From the NCBI GenBank assembly GCA_964414425.1, contig CAYPWL010000033.1, forward strand, positions 1 to 34,902: 34,902 bases of DNA. Direction: 5' to 3'. The position numbers were made by a program, and so were the translations under genes. Each line of letters opens with the position of its first letter. Position 1 is the stretch's first letter. Positions 8,074 to 16,485 of the stretch are shown one piece after another. Source of the DNA: GYS-P2D sp964414425. Its GTDB lineage: Bacteria > Bacteroidota > Bacteroidia > Chitinophagales > Saprospiraceae. Under the pieces are notes generated by a model. That model saw only the letters and a list, made by a program, of their open reading frames with translations. It made no database searches and was not told the DNA's origin.

Positions 8074-8474
8074 GCATGTATCAAGAAGTAAAGGTCTGAT
8101 TATATTATGAATTAATATTATGTGATGACCGTTAATTCAATATTCCAATACACACAAATTGAAAATCTGCTTGGATAATCGAGAAAAACCAAGGAGATGT
8201 CGTCAAAAATTGCAGAAAGTCCGCATTCAGGACATATTCGTTCTGTATTCAAAATCAAAAAAATTACAAAATGAAAAAGATTACAACCAAAGTAGATCAC
8301 TATGCGAGATTAGTCATATTAGTAACCTCAGTGTCTGCATATGTAGGCGTGTTGGTGGCTGCGGTGATATACTAAGAAACGCCAATTTCATAGGAGGACA
8401 AAATATCCGAATAAGGGATGCTATTAATCTAAGGATGGGCCAGTTTATGTACTTTAAGGTAGATAACTGGTCCT
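8074..8474. other. Divergent intergenic region between ddl and the FAD-oxidase operon
   Basis: About 400 bases separate ddl (-) and the FAD oxidase (+). The only convincing content is the small open frame at 8271-8375, listed separately. A GGAGG sequence at 8393-8397 is not positioned at a useful start codon. I could not identify a clear -33/-7 pair for either gene, and no terminator-like hairpin is present. Longer open frames crossing this stretch in other phases have low-complexity, non-protein-like compositions. Confidence 0.5.
8271..8375 (+). CDS. Candidate 34-residue single-pass membrane peptide
   Basis: An ATG-initiated frame encodes a Lys-rich N terminus (MKKITTKVDHYAR) followed by about 20 hydrophobic residues (LVILVTSVSAYVGVLVAAVI) and a TAA stop at 8373-8375. 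The layout, positive-inside then one helix, is typical of small membrane proteins. An A-rich leader (CAAAAAAATTACAAA) precedes the ATG, as is common for Bacteroidota starts. It lies 99 bases before the FAD oxidase gene on the same strand. I recognise no family; it could be an uncounted small subunit of the following oxidoreductase system or a chance frame. Confidence 0.45.
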   Translation: MKKITTKVDHYARLVILVTSVSAYVGVLVAAVIY

Positions 8475-10067
8475 ATGAAAAATAGAAAGCGAAATTTTTG
8501 GGGTTGGGGATACGCAGATTATGAATTAGATATGGCCTCAGTATCTCAATTCAAAGCCCTGCTTAAGATGGCCCTGGATATCGAGGAGTTCTCTGATCTC
8601 AGAGAACCAGTGCTTGAGGAGTTAAACTTAAGAGCTCCAAGAATTACGCTCCCGAGAGATCTATCGATCTTTTGTACTGCAGAGGATTTTGATAGGGCAT
8701 CTCATAGCTACGGCAAGTCATATCGTGATGTATGGAGGGGCTTACATGGTATCTATGATAACCCACCTGACTATGTAGCTTATCCAACTACCGAAGAGCA
8801 GATAATGTCATTAATGGACTATGCTGGAGAGTACGGAGTAAGTTTGATTCCTTTTGGTGGAGGCTCGTCTGTAGTGGGTGGTGTTGAGCCAACCACAGAC
8901 AATAGATATAGTGCGGTAATATCGGTTGATATGAAGCACTTCAACAAGATACTTGAGGTCGATATTGAGAGTCGGTCGGCGCGTATTCAAGCGGGTATAT
9001 TCGGTCCTGCATTGGATCGAGGTCTGAAGGAGTATGGATTAACGATGCGTCATTTTCCTCAGAGCTTTGAGTTTTCAACTTTAGGAGGGTGGATCGCAAC
9101 GAGATCAGGGGGACACTATGCCACCCTGTTTACCCATATCGATGAGTTCGTTCAGTCAATCAGAATGGTAACACCGCAAGGGATAATGCAGTCTCGACGT
9201 CTTCCTGGTTCTGGTGCAGGGCCAAGCGAAGAGCGCTTAGTAACGGGTTCTGAGGGTGTATTTGGAATTATCACGGAAGCATGGGTGAGACTGCAGCATA
9301 TACCAACATACAAGATGGCTCAGACCATTAACTTTAAAGAGTGGGCTAATGCGGTAGAGACTTGTCGGGCTCTCGCTCAGTCAGGACTTAATCCGGCTAA
9401 CGCACGACTTATCGATCGAGTAGAGGCCTTATCTAACGGTTTAGGTGATGGGCAGCATGACGTGGTCATCTTAGGGTTTGAATCGCATAATCATGATGTG
9501 AAACCACTTATGAAAGAAGGCTTAGATATCTGCAGTCGTCTGGGTGGTACATATGTAGTTAAGGAGAAGTCTGATAGACGAGATCAGGCCGCAGATAGAT
9601 GGAAGAAGTCTTTTCTTCAAGCTCCATATCTCAGGGATGAATTTGTCCGACTGGGATGTATCATGGAGACATTTGAGACTGCGGTAACATGGGATCAGTT
9701 CGACGCATTTCATAATGGGATTATCACTGCTGCCAATGAGGCCATAGATCGGATCTGCGGTGGAGGAATGATAACATGCAGGTTTACGCATCTATATCCT
9801 GATGGTCCAGCGCCATATTATACGATTATGGCTAAAGGGCAGACAGGACGTGAGATCGAGCAATGGAATGAAATCAAGCAAATCGTATCCAACAAAATTA
9901 TTGAGTTAGGTGGCACCATCACTCACCATCATGCGGTGGGGAAAGATCATCAACCTTACTACGAGAAGCAACGTAGTGAAGTCTTTGCAGCATCGCTCAG
10001 TGCTGTAAAGGATAGACTTGATCCAGCGTGGATTATGAACCCTGATGTATTGATCAAGAGATCATGA
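8475..10067 (+). CDS. Alkyl-DHAP synthase-like FAD-binding oxidase
   Basis: A 530-residue FAD-linked oxidase of the PCMH/VAO type, closest by motifs to alkyldihydroxyacetonephosphate synthase (AGPS), which swaps an acyl chain for a fatty alcohol in ether-lipid synthesis. Visible are NFWGWGY at residues 7-13, YRDVWRGLHG and PDYVAYPTTEEQ before the FAD domain, the FAD loop PFGGGSS at 126-132, the SFEFSTLGGWIATRSGG block, and GSEGVFGIITEAWVRL. The C-terminal cap has the AGPS-type triple His (ITHHHAVG, His484-486) and ends DRLDPAWIMNPDVLI. No signal peptide, so it is cytoplasmic. The start is fixed by an in-frame stop at 8460. It leads an operon with a GMC oxidoreductase (69-bp gap). Whether it makes ether lipids or oxidises another substrate is unknown; bacterial AGPS-like proteins are often annotated only as FAD-linked oxidases. 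Confidence 0.85.
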   Translation: MKNRKRNFWGWGYADYELDMASVSQFKALLKMALDIEEFSDLREPVLEELNLRAPRITLPRDLSIFCTAEDFDRASHSYGKSYRDVWRGLHGIYDNPPDYVAYPTTEEQIMSLMDYAGEYGVSLIPFGGGSSVVGGVEPTTDNRYSAVISVDMKHFNKILEVDIESRSARIQAGIFGPALDRGLKEYGLTMRHFPQSFEFSTLGGWIATRSGGHYATLFTHIDEFVQSIRMVTPQGIMQSRRLPGSGAGPSEERLVTGSEGVFGIITEAWVRLQHIPTYKMAQTINFKEWANAVETCRALAQSGLNPANARLIDRVEALSNGLGDGQHDVVILGFESHNHDVKPLMKEGLDICSRLGGTYVVKEKSDRRDQAADRWKKSFLQAPYLRDEFVRLGCIMETFETAVTWDQFDAFHNGIITAANEAIDRICGGGMITCRFTHLYPDGPAPYYTIMAKGQTGREIEQWNEIKQIVSNKIIELGGTITHHHAVGKDHQPYYEKQRSEVFAASLSAVKDRLDPAWIMNPDVLIKRS

Positions 10068-10135
10068 AAAATCTAAGCCCCCTGTCCGTGTGAGAAACTT
10101 AGAAATGGTTACATTGGGTAAGACAAAACTATCAA

Positions 10136-11854
10136 ATGCAAATAATCGAAAATGCAGAAGTTTATGATGCGATTATCGTAGGCTCTGGAGCTGGAGGTGG
10201 TATGGCTGCGAATATTCTATCCGAAAATGGACTCAGGGTAGCAGTTGTTGAAGCCGGACCATTTTTTGATCCTAAGGATCCAAGTACGATGACTCAGATG
10301 AAGTACCCTTGGGAGTCTCCAAGGAGAGGGGCAAGTACAAAAAGAGCTTTTGGAGATTTTGATATGTCATGGGGTGATTGGGAAGTAGACGGTGAGCCAT
10401 ATACCACTGCAGAAGATACTGACTTTAAGTGGTGGCGAGCGAGAATGCTCGGAGGACGAACGAACCACTGGGGAAGAATATCCCTGCGTTTTGGCCCGAC
10501 GGATTTTAAGCATAGAGATGTAGATGGACTTGGCGCTAACTGGCCGATCAGTTATGATGAGGTCAAGCCTTACTACGATCGATTAGATAAGATGATTGGG
10601 GTTTTTGGTACGAATGAAGGTTTACATAATGATCCAGACGGATTCTTCCTGCCACCGCCAAAGCCTCGATTACACGAACTATACTATATCAAGGGCGCAC
10701 GAAAATCTGGCGTGCCCGTTATTCCTTCTCGGTTATCAATCCTAACGAAGCGGATTAATAAAGATCGAGGAGTATGTTTTTATTGTGGCCAGTGTAATCG
10801 CTCATGCAATGCATACGCAGACTTTTCATCGGGGTCGTGTCTGATCTTTCCAGCACAGAAAAACGGAGGGCAGATAGAGCTATTCACTGATTGTATGGTC
10901 AAGAATGTCACGACTGATAGTGAAGGGCTCGCCACAGGAGTATCCTACATTAATAAGGAGGATCGGCGTGAATATCAACTCCGAGGTAAAGTTGTCGTAT
11001 TAGGAGCATCCGCATGTAGCACCGCTCGTATACTGATGAACTCTAAGAGCAAGGAGCACCCTAATGGTTTAGGTAATAGTAGTGACCATGTTGGGCGCTA
11101 TCTGCATGACTCAACTGGAGCCAGTATGTCAGCTTTCGTACCTGCATTGATGGATCGAAAGATCTACAATGAAGACGGGGTAGGAGGAATGCACGTCTAC
11201 AGTCCATGGTGGGGTGATAATAAGAAATTGGATTTCCCAAGAGGTTATCATATCGAAGTTTGGGGAGGTATGGGAATGCCATCATACGGTTTTGGCTACA
11301 ATGTCGATGCGATGAATAAGTATGTCGGTGGTCAAGTAGGAGGTTATGGTGATAAGCTACGTGATGACGTCAAGAGATTCTATGGTGCCTTTGTCGGTAT
11401 GGCAGGACGTGGAGAATCTATAGCGCGATATGAAAATCGCTGCGAGATAGATCCTAATGTAGTGGACAAATTCGGGATACCTGTATTGCGATTTGATTAT
11501 AAGTGGTCTGACTATGAGTATAATCAGGCTAAGCATATGATGGATACATTTGAGGAGATCATAGGAAATATGGGAGGTGTCTTACTTGGTGATAAGCCCG
11601 GTAAGGATAGAAATTACGGATTGTTAGCGCCAGGTGAGATCATCCATGAGGTTGGGACTACACGTATGGGAGATGATGCGAAAACATCTGTCACTAACAA
11701 GTGGCAGCAGCTGCATGATGCTAAGAATGTCTATGTAGTGGACGCAGGAGTATTCTCATCACAAGCGGATAAAAACTGTACTTGGACGATTATGGCACTA
11801 AGCATGAGGGCCTCTGAACATATAGTTGGAGAACTTAAAAAAATGAACATCTGA
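10136..11854 (+). CDS. GMC family oxidoreductase with Fe-S-type Cys cluster
   Basis: A 572-residue FAD-dependent GMC oxidoreductase, related to the catalytic subunits of membrane sugar/gluconate dehydrogenases (LacA/glucoside 3-dehydrogenase, FAD-GDH alpha). The dinucleotide fold is at IIVGSGAGGGMAANIL (residues 14-29). GMC catalytic residues are His504 in HEVGTTRMG and Asn547 in NCTWTIMALS. Residues 214-224 read CFYCGQCNRSC, a CxxCxxCxxxC array as used for iron-sulfur clusters; related FAD-GDH alpha subunits bind a 3Fe-4S cluster through a Cys-rich loop here. No signal peptide is present, and it overlaps the next gene by one base (TGATG), fitting co-export with that Tat-signal partner. The substrate is probably a polyol, sugar or sugar acid, but cannot be fixed. 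Confidence 0.9.
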   Translation: MQIIENAEVYDAIIVGSGAGGGMAANILSENGLRVAVVEAGPFFDPKDPSTMTQMKYPWESPRRGASTKRAFGDFDMSWGDWEVDGEPYTTAEDTDFKWWRARMLGGRTNHWGRISLRFGPTDFKHRDVDGLGANWPISYDEVKPYYDRLDKMIGVFGTNEGLHNDPDGFFLPPPKPRLHELYYIKGARKSGVPVIPSRLSILTKRINKDRGVCFYCGQCNRSCNAYADFSSGSCLIFPAQKNGGQIELFTDCMVKNVTTDSEGLATGVSYINKEDRREYQLRGKVVVLGASACSTARILMNSKSKEHPNGLGNSSDHVGRYLHDSTGASMSAFVPALMDRKIYNEDGVGGMHVYSPWWGDNKKLDFPRGYHIEVWGGMGMPSYGFGYNVDAMNKYVGGQVGGYGDKLRDDVKRFYGAFVGMAGRGESIARYENRCEIDPNVVDKFGIPVLRFDYKWSDYEYNQAKHMMDTFEEIIGNMGGVLLGDKPGKDRNYGLLAPGEIIHEVGTTRMGDDAKTSVTNKWQQLHDAKNVYVVDAGVFSSQADKNCTWTIMALSMRASEHIVGELKKMNI

Positions 11855-12567
11855 TGGATCGACGAGAAACACTCAAATCTTTACTTATAGGTGGTGTGGC
11901 AGGTGCAAGCTTGACAGCTACTGGATGCAAGGGAGGAAGCATCGATGAAGTTGTCGACGACGTAATCACAGGTAACGGCTATGGCAGGACACCAAGTGAA
12001 CAAGAGCACGATCGTAAGCTCAATAGTGAAGTCTACTTTAATGAACATGAGCTGACCTCAATTGCCGTACTCTGTGATATTATCTTGCCAAAGAAAGGCA
12101 ACTTGGGTAGTGCCACTGATGCTGGGGTGCCAGACTTTATCGAGTTCATTGTTAAGGACCTGCCCAATAATCAGTTGCCTATGCGAGGCGGATTGGCTTG
12201 GTTGGATGGCGAGTCTAACAAGCGGTACGACAATCGTTTTGTTGACCTCAGTGATACACAGCAGATTGCTATCATAGACGATATTGCCTACCCTGATCCT
12301 GATGGAGAGCGTCCTGATCTGGGGCCTGGTATTAAGTTTTTCACGCAGATACGTAATCTTACCTTAACGGGGTACTATACGACTAAGATGGGGTTTGATG
12401 ATCTGGGGTATGTAGGTAATAGGCCTAATATCTGGGATGGAGTGCCAGCTGATGTGCTTGCTGATCACGATGTAGACTATGATCCAGAGTGGATCGCTAA
12501 GTGTATCGATCAAGATACTCGAGAGGCTGTTGCTGAGTGGGATGCAGATGGTAAGCTACTCAACTAA
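11854..12567 (+). CDS. Gluconate 2-dehydrogenase subunit 3 family protein (Tat lipoprotein)
   Basis: A 237-residue small subunit of a GMC dehydrogenase complex. The N terminus MDRRETLKSLLIGG carries the twin-Arg motif and the segment TATGC gives a lipobox with Cys25, so it should be exported folded through Tat and lipidated. The body contains the family block QIRNLTLTGYYTTKMGFDDLGYVGNRP near residues 165-191. In characterised relatives this subunit carries the signal for the signal-less GMC subunit and helps pass electrons to a cytochrome c subunit. No cytochrome c gene follows here, so the electron acceptor is unknown. The start codon shares one base with the stop of the GMC gene, indicating translational coupling. 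Confidence 0.88.
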   Translation: MDRRETLKSLLIGGVAGASLTATGCKGGSIDEVVDDVITGNGYGRTPSEQEHDRKLNSEVYFNEHELTSIAVLCDIILPKKGNLGSATDAGVPDFIEFIVKDLPNNQLPMRGGLAWLDGESNKRYDNRFVDLSDTQQIAIIDDIAYPDPDGERPDLGPGIKFFTQIRNLTLTGYYTTKMGFDDLGYVGNRPNIWDGVPADVLADHDVDYDPEWIAKCIDQDTREAVAEWDADGKLLN

Positions 12568-12577
12568 AAACACAGCG

Positions 12578-13240
12578 CTACAGTCCAGTATTGAGAGCAT
12601 TAATAATATTATGAAACGTGACATCTTGTAATGTGCTGTAGACCACCTCGGCCCCTGGTAAGTTGGCACGGTGGCCGATACCCACTGTTCTGAAGCCACC
12701 TGCGACAGCTCCGAGCAGGCCTTTATGGCTGTCTTCGATGACGATTGCCTCGGAAGGCTTGACATTGATTCCTTTAGCAGCTTTTAGAAAAACTTCTGGA
12801 TTGGGCTTGGTATAGCTTACACTATGACCATCAATGATGACATCGAATCTGTTTTTCAGGCCGATCAGTTCTAAGACCTTGTGTGCATTTTTACTCGCTG
12901 AGCCTATCGCATATTTGATACCGAGATGGGCTAACTCATCGAGTAAGGCTTCTATGCCAGGTAAGATTGCTTGGTGATCTAAGTCTTTGATCGAGTCTAA
13001 GTAGTGTTGGTTTTTTAATGCACAGAGTGAGTCCTTTTCAGACTCCAGCACTTCGGTATTAAGCAAGTCCAACATCATGTTGAGTGAATCCATCCTACTG
13101 ATGCCTTTGAGCTTCTCATTCATCTCCTGTGTGAAATCATGCCCCAGGACTTTAGCTACCTTGCGCCAAGCATCATAATGGTGGTCAGCTGTATCTACGA
13201 TTACACCATCCATATCGAAAACACACCCCTTAATCTTCAT
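12578..13240 (-). CDS. pgmB: Beta-phosphoglucomutase-like HAD phosphatase/mutase
   Basis: A 220-residue HAD-superfamily enzyme. The catalytic motif FDMDGVIVDT carries nucleophile Asp9 and acid/base Asp11. GISRMDSL resembles the GVSRxxSL cap motif used by beta-phosphoglucomutases to bind glucose phosphate. Motif II is GSASKNA, motif III includes the Lys in YTKPNPEVFL, and motif IV is VIEDSHKGLLGAVAGG. The family interconverts beta-glucose 1-phosphate and glucose 6-phosphate, usually downstream of a maltose or trehalose phosphorylase; none is visible in this window. It converges with the gluconate-dehydrogenase-like operon and lies 47 bases after the SWIM-protein gene on the same strand, so those two may be cotranscribed. 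A general sugar phosphatase is the main alternative. Confidence 0.82.
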   Translation of the reverse strand: MKIKGCVFDMDGVIVDTADHHYDAWRKVAKVLGHDFTQEMNEKLKGISRMDSLNMMLDLLNTEVLESEKDSLCALKNQHYLDSIKDLDHQAILPGIEALLDELAHLGIKYAIGSASKNAHKVLELIGLKNRFDVIIDGHSVSYTKPNPEVFLKAAKGINVKPSEAIVIEDSHKGLLGAVAGGFRTVGIGHRANLPGAEVVYSTLQDVTFHNIINALNTGL

Positions 13241-13287
13241 AATTTATTTGCTAATCGCTTGGACTCTGAGGGCGAAAATAAAGTATT

Positions 13288-14892
13288 TCAATTGACACGA
13301 TTGCTCTTCATAGATTGTTTGAGCCCTTTGATCAGTTCTTCTTTGATGGATGTAGCGTTGATGGAGTCTAAGTGCCTGTAGATGCTTGCGAGATATTCTC
13401 GAGACTTAGGGCCGAAGTGATTTTTAAGATAGCAGCTGCATTCGTTAAGGTAGAGCTCTACCATTTCCGCCTTGTGAGTTTCTTTTAGGCTTTTGACGAA
13501 TTTATTCAGTAGTGCTGTCGAACCACCATTTTTGAGAACCTCTATTGCTTCTTCATAGCGCTCTACGGCGAGGTAGTACTGTACACGATGCTGGGGATCC
13601 GTTAATTCCTCAAAATAATGATTGATAAGTTTATCGATTGTAGAGGTGTTCTTTTGACTGGCTCTTAATTTAACCAAGAAATCTGCATCACCTGAAGAAA
13701 TATATAGATCCAGAAATGCTGTGATCAATTCGGACTCATCTGATGATATCGAGATGTTATCTATGATTTGCTTACCTATGAAATGATTTACTTTCTTCCT
13801 AATGATGAACTGCTTCAAGAGATCCTCAACTCCTTCTAAGTTTTCGAGACCGAGTAGATTGAGTACAATTCGGTAGCTCTCTTGGCGATCAATACTGTCT
13901 AAATTGATCTGATCTCCATCGGGATTGATCAATAGTCCCAGAGACTTGATAAAATAGTATGACCCGAGGTCTCTGTTCTTGCCTTTGTTGATATAAGCAT
14001 GTATGATCTCAAGCAGGTTATCTCGATTAGTTCTATCGCTATAGATTTTGATCCAGAGCATCTGTTCGGCTTTAGAATCAGCACTTATATATGAGGAGCT
14101 CAATAGATCAAATGTTTCTTTGATCACGACCACTTTGAACTCTGGTGCCTCGACATTCTCTATGAGGACATTGTATTGCTTGAGTAGTTTGCTGTGATTT
14201 TGCTCTAATTTTTTGTGCTCTCGGGTCAATTTACTCTTGATATAAAACGACTTCTTCAGTAACCTTAAGATCAGATTATAGGCTTGTATATAGTCTTCGC
14301 TCGTAATAAAGTGACTCAGATGCAGGATCAGGTTTTCACTAATCATTAGAAAAGTCGTTGCCGCCTTTGGCGCTACCTTTTGTGTGCTCTCCGTATGTAT
14401 GGGATAGGATCGCTCTATGAGCTGTATCTGTTCTTGGTCTGACAGCGTATCATAGAGTTGGGCCAGTAGTTGTAGTTTGAATTCGTTACTCTTTCTACTG
14501 TATGCGCTGATAATAGATATAAGCTCTGCCTTGTTAAGATCTGATATGAGCTCATTGACTTTACGCAAGGTAGGCCTCCTGGTCGGGGCAACCTTTACTT
14601 TGTGTTCCTCTTTGCGGATATAGAATAGAGCAGCTATAATATGACCACATAAGAGGTTGTTAGTGGACTTCTTACAGTTACACTGGTATGATTTGATCTT
14701 TTGAGAGGTGACCTTGGCAGCCACCTGGTAGTGATAGTTTTGATCACGTACGATTAAGTCCCAATGATTTTTACTACATACGCCACTGACGGCATTGCTA
14801 TCTATCAATTGCTCGCCTGCTAAAATCAACTCTTCGTCGAGCCATTTTTCAGTGAATGTGATATCCTTGTTATACAGGCTTTGTAAATCCAA
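13288..14892 (-). CDS. SWIM zinc-finger protein with helical C-terminal region
   Basis: A 534-residue protein starting at a TTG codon (14890-14892); an in-frame stop lies about 7 codons upstream and no Met occurs for over 100 residues, so a non-ATG start is required. The SWIM zinc finger CNC...CGH occupies residues 71-84 (Cys71, Cys73, Cys82, His84), a DNA/protein-binding element usually found beside SNF2-type helicases or in stand-alone regulators. The remaining ~430 residues are helix-rich, Leu/Glu/Lys rich and look like TPR- or ARM-like repeats. No helicase domain is present and no SNF2 gene lies in the window. Its role is not known; a scaffold or nucleic-acid-associated protein is plausible. 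Confidence 0.8.
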   Translation of the reverse strand: MDLQSLYNKDITFTEKWLDEELILAGEQLIDSNAVSGVCSKNHWDLIVRDQNYHYQVAAKVTSQKIKSYQCNCKKSTNNLLCGHIIAALFYIRKEEHKVKVAPTRRPTLRKVNELISDLNKAELISIISAYSRKSNEFKLQLLAQLYDTLSDQEQIQLIERSYPIHTESTQKVAPKAATTFLMISENLILHLSHFITSEDYIQAYNLILRLLKKSFYIKSKLTREHKKLEQNHSKLLKQYNVLIENVEAPEFKVVVIKETFDLLSSSYISADSKAEQMLWIKIYSDRTNRDNLLEIIHAYINKGKNRDLGSYYFIKSLGLLINPDGDQINLDSIDRQESYRIVLNLLGLENLEGVEDLLKQFIIRKKVNHFIGKQIIDNISISSDESELITAFLDLYISSGDADFLVKLRASQKNTSTIDKLINHYFEELTDPQHRVQYYLAVERYEEAIEVLKNGGSTALLNKFVKSLKETHKAEMVELYLNECSCYLKNHFGPKSREYLASIYRHLDSINATSIKEELIKGLKQSMKSNRVN

Positions 14893-14965
14893 ATTGAGGC
14901 TAATTGATGATTAAGTTCATAACAACCTCTCAAATTAGCCCATTTTGAAATACTTTCGGTAATAT

Positions 14966-15457
14966 ATGAAGCGATTATATTTTTCAAGACATGCCAAGTC
15001 GAGTTGGGCGGATCTATCACTGAAGGATATTGATCGACCGCTCAACAAGCGAGGATTAAGAGACGCGCCTATCATGGCTGATAAATTAGCCCAGCGCTCC
15101 GAGAGTATTGACTTGCTCATCAGCAGCCCAGCTAAGCGAACTATGATGTCGAGAGCATATTTTGAAAAAGTCATAGCACATATGGATTTGCTCGTAGATC
15201 CTAAGATTTATGAGGCATCTGTATATGAAGTCCTCGAAGTAGTGCAAGACCTCGATGACAAGTATGAGTCGGCTTTGCTTTTTGGTCATAATCCTGCGTT
15301 TACCTATTTGTACAATCACTTCTCAGATCAGGTATTGGATAATCTGCCAACTTCAGGTTTATTTGGGGTGCTCAGTTCTGCCGATACTTGGTCGGATATC
15401 GATACAACGAATAGTACGATAGACTTTCTGATATATCCTAAAATGTACATCTCGTGA
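14966..15457 (+). CDS. sixA: SixA-type histidine phosphatase
   Basis: A 163-residue member of the histidine phosphatase (phosphoglycerate-mutase-like) superfamily, SixA branch. The catalytic RHAKSSW is at residues 8-14, a phosphate-binding Arg lies in SSPAKRTMMS, and the second catalytic His lies in LFGHNPAF. SixA enzymes remove phosphate from phosphohistidine; E. coli SixA acts on ArcB and nitrogen-PTS proteins. It is the first of four overlapping genes that end in a response regulator and histidine kinase, sharing four bases (GTGA) with the DUF4296 gene. That suggests action on histidyl-phosphate in this pathway. A TACTTTCG element at 14951 resembles a Bacteroidota -7 box. Confidence 0.88.
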   Translation: MKRLYFSRHAKSSWADLSLKDIDRPLNKRGLRDAPIMADKLAQRSESIDLLISSPAKRTMMSRAYFEKVIAHMDLLVDPKIYEASVYEVLEVVQDLDDKYESALLFGHNPAFTYLYNHFSDQVLDNLPTSGLFGVLSSADTWSDIDTTNSTIDFLIYPKMYIS

Positions 15458-15804
15458 AGTACATCTTGATACTCATGCTCTGGATAATCTCCTACTCGTG
15501 TAATCCAGGGTATGAGAAAATAGAGCGCGAGGAGATGCTCGAGATCGTCAGTGATCTAATGATCTTAGAGCATGTGGTACGCAATTATGATCTGAAAAGG
15601 CAAGATTCTATCAGGACTCTGATGAAGGAGAATTTACTTAAAGTTCACAATATAACTGAGCAGCAACTGGATACGAACCTATATCTTTATCAATTTGACA
15701 GTGACTCTTATCGTCAATTTACGAAAGATCTCGTAGAGGTTTTGGCGGAAAAACGAGAAGCACTAAATCCGGATAAGTCCATAGACAATAACAAAGATGA
15801 GTAG
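15454..15804 (+). CDS. DUF4296 lipoprotein
   Basis: A 116-residue protein starting with GTG (15454-15456), overlapping the sixA stop by four bases. Residues 1-16 form a lipoprotein signal (MKYILILMLWIISYSC; Cys16 lipidated). The body carries the helical pattern of DUF4296 (EEMLEIVSDLMILEHVVRNYDLKRQDSI followed by a QFTKDLVEVL helix), a small Bacteroidota-restricted family of unknown function. It is expected on the periplasmic side of the envelope. It overlaps the following response regulator by 8 bp, so it is cotranslated with a two-component system and could be an accessory sensor; that link is inference. Confidence 0.82.
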   Translation: MKYILILMLWIISYSCNPGYEKIEREEMLEIVSDLMILEHVVRNYDLKRQDSIRTLMKENLLKVHNITEQQLDTNLYLYQFDSDSYRQFTKDLVEVLAEKREALNPDKSIDNNKDE

Positions 15805-16483
15805 TGATATCAAAGTCTTAATAGTCGACGACGAGGAGGACATCTTGGAGTTTGTCAGTTACAACTTATCAAAAGAGGGATATCAAATTGAAATTGCTAA
15901 TGATGGAAAAAGTGCCATCGAAAAAGCAGAACAGTTTGCTCCAGATCTCATCATATTAGATATCATGATGCCGGGGATGGATGGTATCGAGGTATGTACT
16001 TTGCTCCGAGAAAATAAAGATTTCAAAAACACGCTCATCGTATTTTTGACAGCTCGTAGCGAATCCTTCACCCAGGTATCAGCACTCGAGTCTGGAGGCG
16101 ATGATTTTATTACCAAGCCAGTGAAGCCCAATGTCCTCAAGAGTCGGGTCAAGGCTTTGATCCGCCGTCATTATAGATTTCAGAATAAGAATCAACAAGA
16201 GATACTTAAGTTTGGCGACTTAGAGATTGATCGAGAGGAGTTTCAGGTAAGCGTCAAAGGTAAGGAGGTGAGTCTGGCTAAGAAAGAGTTTGACCTGCTC
16301 ACACTCTTAGTGTCTAAGCCTGGAAAAGTATTTAAAAGAGAGGAGATACTCAGGCAAGTATGGGGAAGGGAGGTGATAGTAGGCGATAGGACGATCGATG
16401 TTCACATCCGTAAGGTGCGCGAAAAGATCGGGAGCGACTATATTAAAACGTACAAGGGCGTAGGATATAAATTTAAATTTTAA
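15797..16483 (+). CDS. OmpR/PhoB-family response regulator
   Basis: A 228-residue two-domain regulator. The receiver domain has the acidic pair Asp11-Asp12, phospho-acceptor Asp55 in LIILDIMMPGMDG, Thr in FLTAR and Lys in TKPV. The C-terminal winged-helix domain (about residues 130-228) shows the PhoB-type LAKKEFDLLTLLVSKPGKVFKREEIL, VWGREVIVGDRTIDVHIRKVREKIG and YKGVGYKF blocks. It is expected to bind promoter DNA when phosphorylated. It overlaps the DUF4296 gene by 8 bp and precedes the histidine kinase by two bases, its likely partner. Its regulon cannot be read from this window. Confidence 0.95.
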   Translation: MSSDIKVLIVDDEEDILEFVSYNLSKEGYQIEIANDGKSAIEKAEQFAPDLIILDIMMPGMDGIEVCTLLRENKDFKNTLIVFLTARSESFTQVSALESGGDDFITKPVKPNVLKSRVKALIRRHYRFQNKNQQEILKFGDLEIDREEFQVSVKGKEVSLAKKEFDLLTLLVSKPGKVFKREEILRQVWGREVIVGDRTIDVHIRKVREKIGSDYIKTYKGVGYKFKF

Positions 16484-16485
16484 GC

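Noticed and set aside
8118..8300. 60-codon minus-strand frame upstream of ddl
   Set aside because: It lies within the divergent spacer, has no family resemblance, and overlaps the better 34-residue candidate.
8159..8485. 108-codon open frame crossing the ddl-FAD oxidase gap
   Set aside because: Its composition is unlike a protein, it overlaps both the small membrane-peptide frame and the FAD oxidase start, and it shows no recognisable domain.
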